Assembly: GCF_002844235.1 (NCBI RefSeq) | Contig: NZ_PGTS01000001.1 | Span: 1-64,000, forward strand | Reading direction: 5' to 3' | Length of the DNA: 64,000 bases | Source of the DNA: Thalassospira povalilytica | GTDB taxonomy: Bacteria; Pseudomonadota; Alphaproteobacteria; Rhodospirillales; Thalassospiraceae | Part shown: in pieces, positions 16,446 to 26,307 of the stretch | How the letters are laid out: every line of letters starts with the position of its first letter | Numbering within the stretch: position 1 is the stretch's first letter | Notes under the pieces: model-generated | Database searches by the model: none | What the model saw: the letters and a program-made list of their open reading frames with translations, nothing else | What the model was told of the DNA's origin: nothing | Translations under genes and position numbers: made by a program

Positions 16446-16904
16446 ATGGAAAACATTGACCTTGAAACCCCTTATTTGACCCTTGGCAGTGCGTTGATGC
16501 GCGTCGCCCGCTGCTGGCAGCGCGAAGTCAATCGCACCCTTGCCGCGCATGGTCTTTCACAAACCATGGTGATGCCGTTGATTGTTTTGCATCGCAGCCG
16601 CGGTGCGGTCCGGCAAGGCGTGATTGCCGACGAAATCGGTGTTGAAGGCCCGTCACTTGTGCGGGTCATCGATCAGCTTGAACGGGACGGATTGATTTCG
16701 CGGGTCTGTGACCCGACGGACCGCCGGGCCAAGATGGTGGCGCTTACCGATGCGGGCAAAGACAAGGCATCCGAGATCGAGGTGTTGCTGGGTGCGTTGC
16801 GCGGGGAAATTACGGCCGATATTCCATCCGAAAAACTCAACATTACCCTTGAAGTCATGCGCGCCCTGCTTGACCAGTTGGCGCAGCGTGACAAGGCCGA
16901 GTAG
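16446..16904 (+). CDS. MarR-family regulator of the efflux operon
   Basis: A 152-residue winged-helix regulator. The MarR core is clear: the recognition helix region GVEGPSLVRVIDQLERDGLI followed by the wing CDPTDRRAKMVALTDAG with the conserved DxRxxxxxLT pattern. It binds as a dimer and usually loses DNA affinity on binding aromatic acids or lipophilic drugs. It is 11 bp upstream of the FUSC exporter gene, so most likely a ligand-responsive repressor of its own operon through the palindrome at 16406-16423. Confidence 0.9.
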   Translation: MENIDLETPYLTLGSALMRVARCWQREVNRTLAAHGLSQTMVMPLIVLHRSRGAVRQGVIADEIGVEGPSLVRVIDQLERDGLISRVCDPTDRRAKMVALTDAGKDKASEIEVLLGALRGEITADIPSEKLNITLEVMRALLDQLAQRDKAE

Positions 16905-16915
16905 GAGGATGTGGC

Positions 16916-19012
16916 ATGTTAAGCACAATCCTTTCATTGCGCCCCAAAGCGACCGACTGGCTGTTTTCCGTTAAAACATTTGCCGCATCGATCCTGGCAC
17001 TTTTCATTGCGCTTGCATTTGATCTGGACCGCCCGGTCTGGGCAATGGCGACGGTATATATCGTCGCCCACCCGTTATCGGGTGTTCTGGCATCAAAGGC
17101 GGTTTATCGCGTTCTTGGCACCATTCTGGGCGGGGTGGCTGCGGTCATTTTTGTGCCCAATCTTGTCAGTGCGCCGGTTTTGCTGTCGCTGGTGCTGGCG
17201 ATCTGGGTGGGGGGATGTTTGTTCCTGTCGCGCCTTGATCGTACGCCGCGCAGTTATCTTTTCATGTTGGCGGGCTATACAGCCGCCATTGTCGGGTTTC
17301 CGTGCGTTGGCGATCCGACCGCGGTTTTCACGACCGCGATTGCACGTTGCCAGGAAATCAGTCTTGGCATTATCTGTGCGACGCTGGTCAGCCATATCGT
17401 TTTTCCCCGTCATATCGGTCCGGTGATTGCCGCACGTATTGATGGCTGGATGGGTGATGTCGCCAAGCTGGCCGATCAAAGCTTTGATCCCGATACCGAT
17501 GCGGACAGCCTGCATAATGAACGCGCGCGCATTGCGGCTGATCTTGGGGAATTGCACGGGCTTGCCTTGCATCTGGGATATGAAAAATCCGGTTTTGCCG
17601 GGCGGACCCGACAGTTGCATGCCCTGCAAAGCGTGGTCGCGGCTTTGCTTCCGGTTTTGTATGGCATTCACGACCGGCTGATTGCGATCAAGGGCGAACT
17701 TGGCACCCTGCCAGATGATGTGACCGCCATCCTTGAAAATATCACGGCCCACATCAAGGCCCCCAGCCACGATCAGGGGCGGTTAGGTGCACTTCATCAC
17801 GATATTGATGTCTTTGCCGCGCGGGTTGCACAGGAGCGCGACTGGGCAGGGCTGCTTCAGATCAATCTGGCCAACCGGTTGCACCGTTTCCTTGATTTCC
17901 ATGATGATTGCCGCACCCTTTGGGACGGTATCCGTGCTGGCGAGGTGCCGACAGATGTTCTTGATCGCTGGCAGGAAGGGGCCAGGGCATCGGCCCTGCA
18001 CCGCGATTATGGTGCCGCCTTTCGCAGCGGGCTGACCGCATTGATTGCCACAGTCATCGTGTGCGGTTTCTGGATCGCATCAGGTTGGCCAAGCGGATCG
18101 ACAGCAGCGATGATGGCCGCCGTCGGGGCGAGCATCATGTCGTTTCTGGATAACCCGGTCCCGGCCCTTAAGGGGTTCATTCGCTATACCGCGCTGTCGG
18201 TGGCGGTGGTGCTGGTTTACAGTCTGGCAATCCTGCCCGGGATTGACGGGTTTGCGTTGCTGGTCATGGCCTTTGCGCCTTATTTCATCTTGCTTGGTGT
18301 GTTGATGGCAACGCCGCAGACCTATGGGTTTGGACTGGCGATGCTGGTCAATGTGGTGATGATCCTGAATGTTGATACGGCCTATAGCAGCAATGTGTCT
18401 GCCTTGCTGGGCGGGGGGATTGCGTCACTGGCGGGGTTTGGTGTGGCAGCGATTGTCACGGCCTTTGTCCGGGTGGTGCCCGTCGACAGCTTTATCCGCG
18501 GACTGGTGCAGGCCAACTGGCGTGACATTGCCGGGATCGCGCGGGGCACGTTGAACATTGCCCGTATGGTGATGATCCGTCGGCTTCTGGACCGTCAGGG
18601 ATTGATTTTGCCACGCCTTGCCATGGCGACACGTCATCGTGAAACCCTGATCCGGGTGATGCCCGAAGTTTCGATTGCGGCAAGTTTGTATGACCTGCGC
18701 CGGATCAGGCTGTTTGTTGATCGCGATATCAGCGCGCGTATCGATGTTCTGTTGCGCAATATCGCCCGGCATTTCGAAGCCCGCCTTGATGATTTTGACC
18801 GTGCCCCGGATCCCAAAATCCTGGCCGAGGTCGATAACATCCTTGGACTGGTTACCGTCATGCAGGATGACGAGCAGCGGCAAAAACTTCTGATCCCGCT
18901 TGTGGCATTGCGCCGGACACTTTCGAAAACCGATGCGCCGAAACTTGATCGCGCCGCAGGGAATGCGACCCGCCCGATGCCCGTGTCCCCCGAAATCGGA
19001 GAAATCGCATGA
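16916..19012 (+). CDS. FUSC-family aromatic acid exporter, AaeB-like
   Basis: A 698-residue inner-membrane protein with the FUSC/AaeB layout: a cluster of transmembrane helices at the N-terminus (about residues 15-170), a long soluble middle, a second helix cluster (about 365-525), and a soluble C-terminal tail. The first segment around VKTFAASILALFIALAFDLDRPVWAMATVYIV (quoted in part: VKTFAASILALFIALAFDL) is the family hallmark. With the adjoining DUF1656 protein and membrane-fusion protein it forms an AaeXAB-type exporter for aromatic carboxylic acids. The substrate here is unknown. Confidence 0.85.
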   Translation: MLSTILSLRPKATDWLFSVKTFAASILALFIALAFDLDRPVWAMATVYIVAHPLSGVLASKAVYRVLGTILGGVAAVIFVPNLVSAPVLLSLVLAIWVGGCLFLSRLDRTPRSYLFMLAGYTAAIVGFPCVGDPTAVFTTAIARCQEISLGIICATLVSHIVFPRHIGPVIAARIDGWMGDVAKLADQSFDPDTDADSLHNERARIAADLGELHGLALHLGYEKSGFAGRTRQLHALQSVVAALLPVLYGIHDRLIAIKGELGTLPDDVTAILENITAHIKAPSHDQGRLGALHHDIDVFAARVAQERDWAGLLQINLANRLHRFLDFHDDCRTLWDGIRAGEVPTDVLDRWQEGARASALHRDYGAAFRSGLTALIATVIVCGFWIASGWPSGSTAAMMAAVGASIMSFLDNPVPALKGFIRYTALSVAVVLVYSLAILPGIDGFALLVMAFAPYFILLGVLMATPQTYGFGLAMLVNVVMILNVDTAYSSNVSALLGGGIASLAGFGVAAIVTAFVRVVPVDSFIRGLVQANWRDIAGIARGTLNIARMVMIRRLLDRQGLILPRLAMATRHRETLIRVMPEVSIAASLYDLRRIRLFVDRDISARIDVLLRNIARHFEARLDDFDRAPDPKILAEVDNILGLVTVMQDDEQRQKLLIPLVALRRTLSKTDAPKLDRAAGNATRPMPVSPEIGEIA

Positions 19013-19212
19013 TTGCGCCAACTCTTAATATCTATGGCCTGTTTGTTCCGGCATTGCTTGGACTGGCACTGGCAGCATGGGCATGTCTTTCGCTTGCCCG
19101 TATCGGTCTGATGCGGATCGGTTTTTACAAAATAACTGTTCATCCCGCCCTGACCGATCTTGCGCTTTATGTGCTGATCCTGACCGGACTTTCGGCGCTG
19201 TTCATTCAATAG
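19009..19212 (+). CDS. DUF1656 small membrane protein, AaeX-like
   Basis: A 67-residue protein with two transmembrane helices (about 9-29 and 47-65). The start overlaps the end of the exporter gene by four bases. Size, the N-terminal NIYGLFVPALLG and the central RIGFYKITVHPAL motif fit DUF1656/AaeX. Such proteins always sit with AaeA/AaeB-type exporters; their exact job is unknown. Confidence 0.85.
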   Translation: MIAPTLNIYGLFVPALLGLALAAWACLSLARIGLMRIGFYKITVHPALTDLALYVLILTGLSALFIQ

Positions 19213-19220
19213 GTGATGAA

Positions 19221-20132
19221 ATGAAAACCGCTTTGACCAAAAGCCTGCGTATCGGATTTACGCTTTTACTTGTTGTCGCCGCCATTGCCGGTGGTGTGCA
19301 TCTTTATGATTATTACATGAACGAACCCTGGACCCGTGATGGCCGGATCAGTGCCGATGTGGTGTCGATTGCGCCCGACATCGCGGGGCTCGTGGCCGAG
19401 GTAAAGGTCACCGACAACCAGCCGGTCAAGGCAGGGGACGTTTTGTTCACCATTGATGGCGCGCGCTATCAGGTGGCCGTCGATCAGGCGCGTGCAAAAC
19501 TTGAAAGTGCCAAGGCCGCCCGTGATCAGGCCGCACGCGAGGTCAATCGTTATGGCGGGCTTGATAGTGCCGTGGTGTCAGCCCAGAAAAAGGAACAGGT
19601 CAAAACCGGCCTTGCAACCGCTCAGGCCGCCCTTGATCTGGCTAAGGCCGATCTTGATCTGGCGGAATTGAATCTGTCGCGCACCCGCGTTGTGGCGCCG
19701 GTGGATGGTGTGGTTACCAACTTTTCGCTGCGTCCGGGCAATTATGTTGGTGCCGGAACCGCGATTGCCGCCCTTGTCGACAGCAGTTCGTTCTATGTCG
19801 CTGGCTATTTCGAAGAAAACAAATTGCCGCGCATTGCGATTGGCGATCGCGTCAAGATCAGCCTGATGGGTGAAGACCGCCCGATTGACGGCCATGTCGC
19901 AAGCATCGCAAGCGGCATTCAGGATAGCGAACGGTCAGGCAGTTCTGCCGGTCTGGCACAGGTCAAACCGACCTTCAGCTGGGTCCGGCTGGCCCAGCGC
20001 GTTCCGGTTCGCGTTGCCCTTGATCACGTGCCCGAAGGTGTGAAGCTGGTCGCCGGGCGGAGTGCGGTCGTTACCATCGAACAGGAAAGTGCCCCGTCGG
20101 ATGGCGGGCTGAACATCAGCAGGCTGTTCTGA
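19221..20132 (+). CDS. HlyD-family membrane-fusion protein, AaeA-like
   Basis: A 303-residue periplasmic adaptor anchored by an N-terminal transmembrane helix (about 10-31). ATG 19221 is chosen because AGGTGATG precedes it; the frame is open further upstream inside the aaeX-like gene. It has the standard order: lipoyl half-motif (IAPDIAGLVAEVKVTDNQPV), an alpha-helical hairpin rich in Ala/Lys/Asp (about 85-150), second lipoyl half (TRVVAPVDGVVTNFSLRPG) and a beta-barrel domain. It links the FUSC pump to an outer-membrane channel, which is not encoded here. Confidence 0.88.
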   Translation: MKTALTKSLRIGFTLLLVVAAIAGGVHLYDYYMNEPWTRDGRISADVVSIAPDIAGLVAEVKVTDNQPVKAGDVLFTIDGARYQVAVDQARAKLESAKAARDQAAREVNRYGGLDSAVVSAQKKEQVKTGLATAQAALDLAKADLDLAELNLSRTRVVAPVDGVVTNFSLRPGNYVGAGTAIAALVDSSSFYVAGYFEENKLPRIAIGDRVKISLMGEDRPIDGHVASIASGIQDSERSGSSAGLAQVKPTFSWVRLAQRVPVRVALDHVPEGVKLVAGRSAVVTIEQESAPSDGGLNISRLF

Positions 20133-20156
20133 TCCTGTGTGGTGATTTTGGTATGA

Positions 20157-20187
20157 TGCAGTGCAAAAAGTGACTTGCAGTGCAAAA
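20157..20187. promoter_or_regulatory. Direct repeat of TGCAGTGCAAAA, operator candidate
   Basis: Two exact copies of TGCAGTGCAAAA (20157-20168 and 20176-20187), offset 19 bp, lie 71-101 bp upstream of the malyl-CoA lyase-like gene. Each contains the symmetric core TGCA-G-TGCA. This looks like a double operator. TTGCA/TGCAA-type sites are reminiscent of short-chain acyl-CoA regulators such as RamB/ScfR, which is only a suggestion. Confidence 0.5.
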
Positions 20188-20257
20188 CAAGTTTGGGTAA
20201 TTTTCGTAAAAATTAACGTCAAATATTGAACGAAAATTATCAAACGGGAGAAACCTG

Positions 20258-21136
20258 ATGGCTGCTGCCCCACGTCCGCGCCGCTCTGTGCTTTATATGC
20301 CGGGATCGAATGCCCGTGCACTGGAAAAAGGCAGGAGCCTTCCGGCCGATGGCCTTATTCTTGATCTTGAGGATGCGGTTGCCCCGGATGCCAAGGATAC
20401 CGCGCGCGACCAGATCGTCGCCGCCCTTGCCGAGGGCGGATATGGCAAACGTGAAATCCAGATCAGAACCAACGGCCTGAATACCCCGTGGGGCTATGCC
20501 GATATTGTTGCGGCGTCAAAGACGTCTGCCGATGCGATCCTGCTGCCCAAGGTCGAAAGTGCCGATACGGTCCGTCAGGTCGCCAATATCATGGAGGCCG
20601 AGGGGGCCCATGCCGGCATGACCATCTGGTGCATGATGGAAACGCCGCTTGCGATGCTGAATGCCAAGGAAATAGCCGGTGCGCACCCGCGACTGGGCGG
20701 CTTTGTCATGGGGACGTCGGATCTGGCCAAGGATCTGAACTGTGCCCATACGCCGGACCGTTTGCCAATGATCACAAGTCTTGGCCTTTGCCTGCTGGCC
20801 GCGCGGGCCTATGGGTTGGCGATCCTGGATGGTGTGCATCTTGATCTGGGCGATGATGACGGGTTTGCGGCATCCTGCAAGCAGGGGCGCGAGCTTGGCT
20901 TTGATGGCAAGACGCTTATTCATCCCAAAACCATTGCGGCGGCCAATGTGGCCTTTGCCCCGGCCCAAAGCGAAATTGACTGGGCGCGGAAAATCATTGC
21001 CGCCCACCAAGAAGCCGTAGCCGCGGGCAAGGGGGTTGTCGTGGTGGATGGCAAGCTGATTGAAAACCTGCATGTGGTGTCGGCCACGAAGCTGGTGGCA
21101 ATGGCCGATCTGATTTCCGAAATGGATGCGAGCTGA
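20258..21136 (+). CDS. Malyl-CoA lyase / (3S)-malyl-CoA thioesterase, Mcl2-like
   Basis: A 292-residue CitE-like enzyme of the HpcH/HpaI superfamily. Motifs are RSVLYMPGSNARALEK, LILDLEDAVAPDAK with the metal-binding acidic cluster, ILLPKVES and GFDGKTLIHP. The combination MMETPLAMLNAKEI and MGTSDLAKDL is closer to Rhodobacter Mcl2, a malyl-CoA thioesterase, than to the longer Mcl1 lyase. It precedes mesaconyl-CoA hydratase, supporting a role in the ethylmalonyl-CoA pathway, where malyl-CoA or methylmalyl-CoA is processed. Lyase versus thioesterase activity is not settled by sequence. GGGAG precedes the ATG. Confidence 0.8.
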   Translation: MAAAPRPRRSVLYMPGSNARALEKGRSLPADGLILDLEDAVAPDAKDTARDQIVAALAEGGYGKREIQIRTNGLNTPWGYADIVAASKTSADAILLPKVESADTVRQVANIMEAEGAHAGMTIWCMMETPLAMLNAKEIAGAHPRLGGFVMGTSDLAKDLNCAHTPDRLPMITSLGLCLLAARAYGLAILDGVHLDLGDDDGFAASCKQGRELGFDGKTLIHPKTIAAANVAFAPAQSEIDWARKIIAAHQEAVAAGKGVVVVDGKLIENLHVVSATKLVAMADLISEMDAS

Positions 21137-21245
21137 AATCGGGCCGAAACGGTCCGCGTCCGATCCCCAAAACAGGCATGAAAAGGCCGTCCGGGATCAT
21201 TGCGGAACGTATTTGCAGGAACTTTGCCATTCAGGGAGGCTAGAA

Positions 21246-22295
21246 ATGTCAAAGACCAATCCGGGTAATTATTTTGAGGATTTCCAGATCGGACAGGAAA
21301 TCCGCCACGCCACACCGCGCACGATTACCTGTGGTGATGTCGCCCTTTATACCGGGCTTTACGGGCCGCGCTTTGCGGTTCAGTCATCGGACGAATTTGC
21401 CCGTTCTATCGGGTTCCAGTCGGCCCCGGTCGATGATCTTTTGGCCTTTCACATGGTGTTTGGCAAAACCGTACCGGATGTGTCGCTTAATGCGGTGGCC
21501 AATCTTGGCTATGCGGGCGGGGTGTTCGGGGTGCCGGTTTATCCGGGGGATACGGTCAGTTCGGTCTCAACCGTGATCGGCTTGAAGGAAAATTCAAACG
21601 GCAAGACCGGTGTGGTTTATGTCAATTCCGTCGGACGCAATCAGCGCGGCGAGATGGTTCTCGATTACAATCGCTGGGTCATGGTGCGCAAGCGCGATGA
21701 AAATGCCCCGGCCCCTGCAACCGTTTTGCCCGAATTGCCCGGGATGGTCGCACCCGAGGCGTTTCAGATCCCTGTCGGTCTTGCGATGACATCCTATGAA
21801 ACGCAGCTGGCCGGATCGCCACATCGCTGGGATGACTATTATGTCGGCGAGAAGATCGATCATGTTAATGGCATGACGCTTGAAGAATCCGAACATCAGA
21901 TTGCGACGCGACTCTATCAAAACACTGCCAAGGTCCATTTCGATCAGGTGGCGGCCAATGAAGGCCGGTTTGGCAAACGCCTGATTTATGGCGGACATAT
22001 CATTTCACTGGCGCGCGCACTTTCATTCAACGGGCTTGGCAATGCATTCCGGATTGCCGCGATCAATGCCGGGGCCCATGCCAACCCGGCCTTTGCCGGG
22101 GATACGGTATTTGCCTGGTCCGAGGTGCTTGGAAAATTCGAGCTGCCGGGCAGGCGGGATCTGGGGGCGTTGCGTCTGCGTCTTGTTGCGGTGCGCAACC
22201 GTCAGGCCAGTGATTTCCCGCTGCGTAGCGAGGATGGCAAATATCATCCCGATGTGTTGCTTGATTTCGATTACACGGTGCTGATGCCGCGGTGA
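21246..22295 (+). CDS. Mesaconyl-CoA hydratase (double MaoC domain)
   Basis: A 349-residue protein with two MaoC-type hotdog domains. The N-terminal signature MSKTNPGNYFEDFQIGQEI, followed by HATPRTITCGDVALYTGLYG, is that of beta-methylmalyl-CoA dehydratase/mesaconyl-CoA hydratase, which interconverts mesaconyl-CoA and beta-methylmalyl-CoA in the ethylmalonyl-CoA pathway and methylaspartate cycle. ATG 21246 is chosen for the preceding AGGGAGG. It follows the Mcl2-like gene by 109 bp. The pathway's crotonyl-CoA carboxylase/reductase and mutases are not in the window. Confidence 0.85.
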   Translation: MSKTNPGNYFEDFQIGQEIRHATPRTITCGDVALYTGLYGPRFAVQSSDEFARSIGFQSAPVDDLLAFHMVFGKTVPDVSLNAVANLGYAGGVFGVPVYPGDTVSSVSTVIGLKENSNGKTGVVYVNSVGRNQRGEMVLDYNRWVMVRKRDENAPAPATVLPELPGMVAPEAFQIPVGLAMTSYETQLAGSPHRWDDYYVGEKIDHVNGMTLEESEHQIATRLYQNTAKVHFDQVAANEGRFGKRLIYGGHIISLARALSFNGLGNAFRIAAINAGAHANPAFAGDTVFAWSEVLGKFELPGRRDLGALRLRLVAVRNRQASDFPLRSEDGKYHPDVLLDFDYTVLMPR

Positions 22296-22670
22296 TCCTT
22301 GTGCGGGCCCCTGTTCCGACTGTGTGTTGGTCCGGGGCTGTGGTCGGCTTTCCTTAACCGTTCTTTTGTGATGTCGGGGGTAATTTGACGCGGTCTGGCG
22401 TTCTGATCTTGATCAGGCGTTATCGCATCCACATGTGTTTGCAATAAATTCGGCCTGAACCAGGGGCAGTTTCCTTGCGTAAGAAGGTCTAATTGTGCAA
22501 TTGCTAAATCCACGTTACGTCGTATGCGCGTCAAATGGATGACCCTGTGTTGTTCATTGAACCCTTCCCGCGGGGGTGTTTACGGCGTCTGAGAGGTCAA
22601 CCTACGTAGTTAAACGGAGGCAGTTGAGGCGTTTTTGTCCTGAATTCTTTGGATTTAGAAGGGGTTCAGA
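22296..22670. other. Intergenic region upstream of sdh
   Basis: About 375 bp without a credible open frame. I see no clear terminator for the hydratase gene and no RNA gene. Several partial -35 boxes (TTGACG at 22384, TTGCGT near 22475) occur without good -10 partners. The only well-formed promoter is at 22671-22699. Confidence 0.5.
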
Positions 22671-22699
22671 TTGACTCAAACCCGCTGCATGGGTAAATA
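22671..22699 (+). promoter_or_regulatory. Sigma-70 promoter of the sdh operon
   Basis: TTGACT (22671-22676), a 17-base spacer and TAAATA (22694-22699) form a near-consensus housekeeping promoter. It would start transcription near 22706, leaving a leader of about 40 bases before sdhC. Confidence 0.7.
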
Positions 22700-22744
22700 A
22701 ACCCTGCTTTCCCGCCAGCTACTTTGAGAAGAGGCAATTCCGCT

Positions 22745-23125
22745 ATGAGCAAAGCCAATCGGCCGCTGTCTCCGCACTTGCAGGTGTACCGGCTTCCGAT
22801 GACGGCAAAGATGTCCATCTCCTTCCGCGCGATGGGTGTCGGCCTTGCCATTGGTTTCGTATTTTTGGCGTCCTGGCTGATTGGTGCCGGCGCTGGTCGT
22901 GACGCCTTTAACGGCTATCACGCATTTTTCACCTCGTGGTTTGGTCTGCTGCTGCTGTTCGGTTGGACGGCGGCGTTTTATTACCACGCTTGCAACGGTA
23001 TCCGTCACCTGATCTGGGATACCGGTCGCGGCCTGACGAATGAGGGTGCTGCCAAAGGCAACCCGATCGTCCTTGGCGCGGCAGTTGTGCTGACCATTAT
23101 CACCTGGATCATCGGTCTGGCCTAA
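22745..23125 (+). CDS. sdhC: Succinate dehydrogenase cytochrome b556 subunit
   Basis: A 126-residue membrane subunit of complex II with three transmembrane helices. The N-terminal MSKANRPLSPHLQVYRLPM is the family signature, and YYHACNGIRHLIWD holds the conserved histidine expected to ligate heme b. ATG 22745 is preferred because it gives this N-terminus and follows an AAGAGG. First gene of sdhCDAB, behind the promoter at 22671. Confidence 0.93.
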   Translation: MSKANRPLSPHLQVYRLPMTAKMSISFRAMGVGLAIGFVFLASWLIGAGAGRDAFNGYHAFFTSWFGLLLLFGWTAAFYYHACNGIRHLIWDTGRGLTNEGAAKGNPIVLGAAVVLTIITWIIGLA

Positions 23126-23152
23126 GGCCGGGCAAGAGGGGACAAACTTGTC

Positions 23153-23536
23153 ATGAAGATGCAATCCGATCTAGGCCGTGTCCGCGGTCTCGGTTCTGCC
23201 AAAAGTGGCTCTTCGCACTGGTGGACCCAGCGCGTTACGGCTGCTGCGAACCTTCCGCTCGGCATCTGGTTCATTCTTTCGATTCTTGCAGGGCACACGG
23301 CCGATTACGATGCCGTTCACGCCTGGTTGAGCTCGTACTTCCACTCGACCATGATGATCCTTCTGATCATCAGCGTTGCTGTGCATTTCACGCACGGCCT
23401 GCAGGTCGTGATCGAAGATTATGTGCATAACCGTAAAGCAGAAGTGATTTCGCTGATGCTGATCAAAGCTGTTGCGGCGTTCCTGTCGGTTGCAGCCATC
23501 GTATCAGTCCTGCGTATCGTTTTTGCCGGAGCCTGA
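23153..23536 (+). CDS. sdhD: Succinate dehydrogenase membrane anchor subunit
   Basis: A 127-residue hydrophobic subunit with three transmembrane helices. The sequence [19 protein letters not shown] carries the conserved Trp/Arg region near the quinone site, and [14 protein letters not shown] the conserved helix 2-3 motif that supplies the second heme ligand side. It anchors SdhAB with SdhC and passes electrons to ubiquinone. GAGGGG precedes the ATG. Confidence 0.92.
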   Translation: MKMQSDLGRVRGLGSAKSGSSHWWTQRVTAAANLPLGIWFILSILAGHTADYDAVHAWLSSYFHSTMMILLIISVAVHFTHGLQVVIEDYVHNRKAEVISLMLIKAVAAFLSVAAIVSVLRIVFAGA

Positions 23537-23540
23537 GCCA

Positions 23541-25337
23541 ATGACTGAATCATATAAAATTATCGACCATAACTACGACGTCGTTGTTATGGGTGCGGGC
23601 GGCGCTGGTCTTCGCGCGACGCTGGGCACGGTTGAAGCCGGCCTGAAAACCGCATGTATCACCAAGGTCTTCCCGACCCGTTCGCACACCGTTGCTGCCC
23701 AGGGCGGTATCGGTGCATCGCTTGGCAACATGTCCGAGGATCACTGGCAGTGGCATATGTATGACACCGTCAAGGGTTCCGACTGGCTTGGTGACCAGGA
23801 CGCGATCGAATATATGTGCCGTAACGCCGTTCCGGCGGTTCATGAACTTGAACATTACGGCATGCCGTTCTCGCGGACCGAAGATGGCAAAATCTATCAG
23901 CGTCCGTTCGGTGGTCACACCCGCGACCACGGCAAGGCGCCGGTTGAACGTGCCTGTGCTGCGGCTGACCGTACCGGTCACGCCATGCTGCATACCCTTT
24001 ATCAGCAGTGCCTGAAGCACAAAGCCGAATTCTTTGTCGAATATATCGCCCTTGATCTGATCATGGATGACGATGGTTCGTGCAAAGGTCTGGTTGCCTG
24101 GGATCTTGATACCGGTGAACTGCACCGTTTCAACGCCAAGATGGTCATTCTGGCATCTGGCGGTTATGGCCGTGCATTCTTCAGCTGCACCTCGGCCCAT
24201 ACCTGTACCGGTGACGGTCATGGCATGGTGGCCCGTGCGGGTCTTGGTCTTCAGGACATGGAATTCGTTCAGTTCCACCCGACCGGCATTTACGGTTCGG
24301 GCTGCCTGATCACCGAAGGTGCCCGTGGCGAAGGTGGTTACCTGACCAACTCCGAAGGCGAACGTTTCATGGAACGTTATGCGCCGACCGTTAAGGACCT
24401 TGCATCGCGTGACGTTGTGTCGCGCGGCATGGCACAGGAAATCCGTGATGGTCGCGGTGTTGGCGAACATGGCGAATATATCCACCTGCATCTTGAACAT
24501 CTTGGTTCGGAAGTACTGTGGGAACGTCTGCCGGGTATTACCGAAACCGCAAAAATCTTTGCCGGTGTTGATGCGACCAAGGAGCCGATCCCGGTTCTTC
24601 CGACGGTCCATTACAACATGGGCGGTATTCCGACCAACTATAAGGGCGAAGTTCTGCGTCCGACCGCTGATGATCCGAACGCAATCGTTCCGGGACTGAT
24701 GGCGGCGGGTGAAGCAGCTTGCGTGTCGGTCCACGGTGCAAACCGTCTGGGTACGAACTCGCTGCTCGACCTTGTTGTGTTTGGCCGTGCATGTGGTCTT
24801 CATGCCGCCGAAGTGGTCGACAGCAAAGCATCGTTCAAGGAACTCAAAACCAACGATGGCGACGAAGCGATTGCACGTTTCGACCGTCTGCGCTGGGCAA
24901 AGGGTTCGCGTCCGACTGCGGATATCCGTCTGGAAATGCAGCGCGTCATGCAGGGCAACTGCGGCGTGTTCCGGACCTCGGAAATCCTCAAGGAAGGCGT
25001 TGGCAAATTGGCTGAAACCGCAAAGACGCTTCCCGACGTCGGCGTTTCGGATCGCTCCCTCATCTGGAACTCGGACCTGGTCGAAACTCTCGAGCTTGAG
25101 AACCTCATGACCTGTGCCGCAGCAACCATGAATTCGGCAGAAGCGCGTCATGAATCGCGTGGTGCACATGCCCACGAAGATTATCCGAAGCGTGATGACG
25201 AAGTCTGGATGAAGCACACGATCGCCAAGGTCGACACCGAGAAGGGCTATGGCGTTGATCTGACCTATCGTCCGGTCAATACCTTCACCCTGACCGACGA
25301 AGTGTCGTATATCGAGCCGAAAGAGCGCGTCTATTAA
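23541..25337 (+). CDS. sdhA: Succinate dehydrogenase flavoprotein subunit
   Basis: A 598-residue FAD subunit that oxidises succinate to fumarate in the TCA cycle. The dinucleotide-binding motif is [14 protein letters not shown]; the FAD-linking histidine is His49 in SHTVAAQGG; active-site segments include HPTGIYGSG and the arginine-rich [11 protein letters not shown] region. The frame is open upstream into sdhD, but ATG 23541, four bases after the sdhD stop, gives the correct N-terminus. Full length. Confidence 0.97.
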   Translation: MTESYKIIDHNYDVVVMGAGGAGLRATLGTVEAGLKTACITKVFPTRSHTVAAQGGIGASLGNMSEDHWQWHMYDTVKGSDWLGDQDAIEYMCRNAVPAVHELEHYGMPFSRTEDGKIYQRPFGGHTRDHGKAPVERACAAADRTGHAMLHTLYQQCLKHKAEFFVEYIALDLIMDDDGSCKGLVAWDLDTGELHRFNAKMVILASGGYGRAFFSCTSAHTCTGDGHGMVARAGLGLQDMEFVQFHPTGIYGSGCLITEGARGEGGYLTNSEGERFMERYAPTVKDLASRDVVSRGMAQEIRDGRGVGEHGEYIHLHLEHLGSEVLWERLPGITETAKIFAGVDATKEPIPVLPTVHYNMGGIPTNYKGEVLRPTADDPNAIVPGLMAAGEAACVSVHGANRLGTNSLLDLVVFGRACGLHAAEVVDSKASFKELKTNDGDEAIARFDRLRWAKGSRPTADIRLEMQRVMQGNCGVFRTSEILKEGVGKLAETAKTLPDVGVSDRSLIWNSDLVETLELENLMTCAAATMNSAEARHESRGAHAHEDYPKRDDEVWMKHTIAKVDTEKGYGVDLTYRPVNTFTLTDEVSYIEPKERVY

Positions 25338-25362
25338 GGCGCGGCAAGAGAGGATTTGAGAG

Positions 25363-26145
25363 ATGGTAGAATTCAATCTTCCCGCCAATTCGGTCGTGAA
25401 AGAGGGCAAGTCGTTCTCTGCTCCGGCTGACGCGAAGAATGTCCGTTCGTTCAAGATCTATCGTTATGATCCCGATAGCGGCGATAACCCGCGTACGGAT
25501 ACCTACGATATCGATCTCGACAAATGTGGTCCGATGGTTCTGGACGCGCTGATCAAGATCAAGAACGAGATCGACGCGACCCTGACTTTCCGCCGTTCAT
25601 GCCGCGAAGGCATTTGCGGTTCGTGCGCGATGAATATCGATGGCCGTAACACGCTTGCGTGCTTGAAGCCGATCGAAGACATCAAGGGCGAAGTCAAAAT
25701 CTATCCGCTGCCGCATATGCCGGTGGTCAAGGATCTGGTGCCTGATCTGTCGCAGCCTTATGCACAGCTTGCTTCGATCGAGCCGTGGCTTAAAGCTGAC
25801 AGCCCGACCCCGCCGGATGGCGAACGTCTTCAGTCGCGTGAAGAACGTGCGAAGCTCGATGGTCTTTGGGAATGCATTCTGTGCTTCTCCTGCTCGACCG
25901 CGTGCCCGTCCTACTGGTGGAACTCCGACCGTTACCTCGGCCCGGCTGTTCTGCTTCAGGCATATCGCTGGTTGGCAGACTCGCGTGACGAATATACCGG
26001 TGAACGTCTCGATGCACTCGAAGATCCGTTCCGCCTGTATCGTTGCCACACGATCATGAACTGCACCAACACCTGCCCGAAAGGCCTGAACCCGGCGCTT
26101 GCGATCACCGAAATCAAAAAGATGATCGCAGAACGCCGCGCCTAA
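25363..26145 (+). CDS. sdhB: Succinate dehydrogenase iron-sulfur subunit
   Basis: A 260-residue subunit carrying three Fe-S clusters. The plant-type [2Fe-2S] ligands lie in [17 protein letters not shown] plus a later cysteine, and the [4Fe-4S]/[3Fe-4S] ligands in [12 protein letters not shown] and the NCTNTCPKG segment. It relays electrons from SdhA to quinone at SdhCD. AGAGAGG upstream of ATG. Last gene of the operon; the terminator at 26193 follows. Confidence 0.97.
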   Translation: MVEFNLPANSVVKEGKSFSAPADAKNVRSFKIYRYDPDSGDNPRTDTYDIDLDKCGPMVLDALIKIKNEIDATLTFRRSCREGICGSCAMNIDGRNTLACLKPIEDIKGEVKIYPLPHMPVVKDLVPDLSQPYAQLASIEPWLKADSPTPPDGERLQSREERAKLDGLWECILCFSCSTACPSYWWNSDRYLGPAVLLQAYRWLADSRDEYTGERLDALEDPFRLYRCHTIMNCTNTCPKGLNPALAITEIKKMIAERRA

Positions 26146-26192
26146 GCCGCAGGCTGTGTTGCCCTGATATTGGCGTTTTACGCCAGCATGTT

Positions 26193-26229
26193 AAAGCCGC
26201 CGGAGATCACGGATCCCGGCGGCTTTTTC
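26193..26229 (+). terminator. Intrinsic terminator of sdhCDAB
   Basis: Eleven-base arms AAAGCCGCCGG / CCGGCGGCTTT around a 12-base loop, followed by more T. It is 48 bp after the sdhB stop and closes the operon. Confidence 0.88.
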
Positions 26230-26307
26230 GTCTGTGATCAGGATGTTAACCCTGCAATTACGCAATTGGGTTATGATGCTTCCGGCTCTTTTGCTCGAAC
26301 ATGGGGA

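Noticed and set aside
22296-22670. Small RNA or riboswitch in the gap before sdhC
   Set aside because: I found no strong stem with a T-run and no known aptamer-like core.
23550-25454. 634-codon open frame antisense to sdhA
   Set aside because: It is the mirror of a highly biased coding sequence; its translation has no domain and sdhA is certain.
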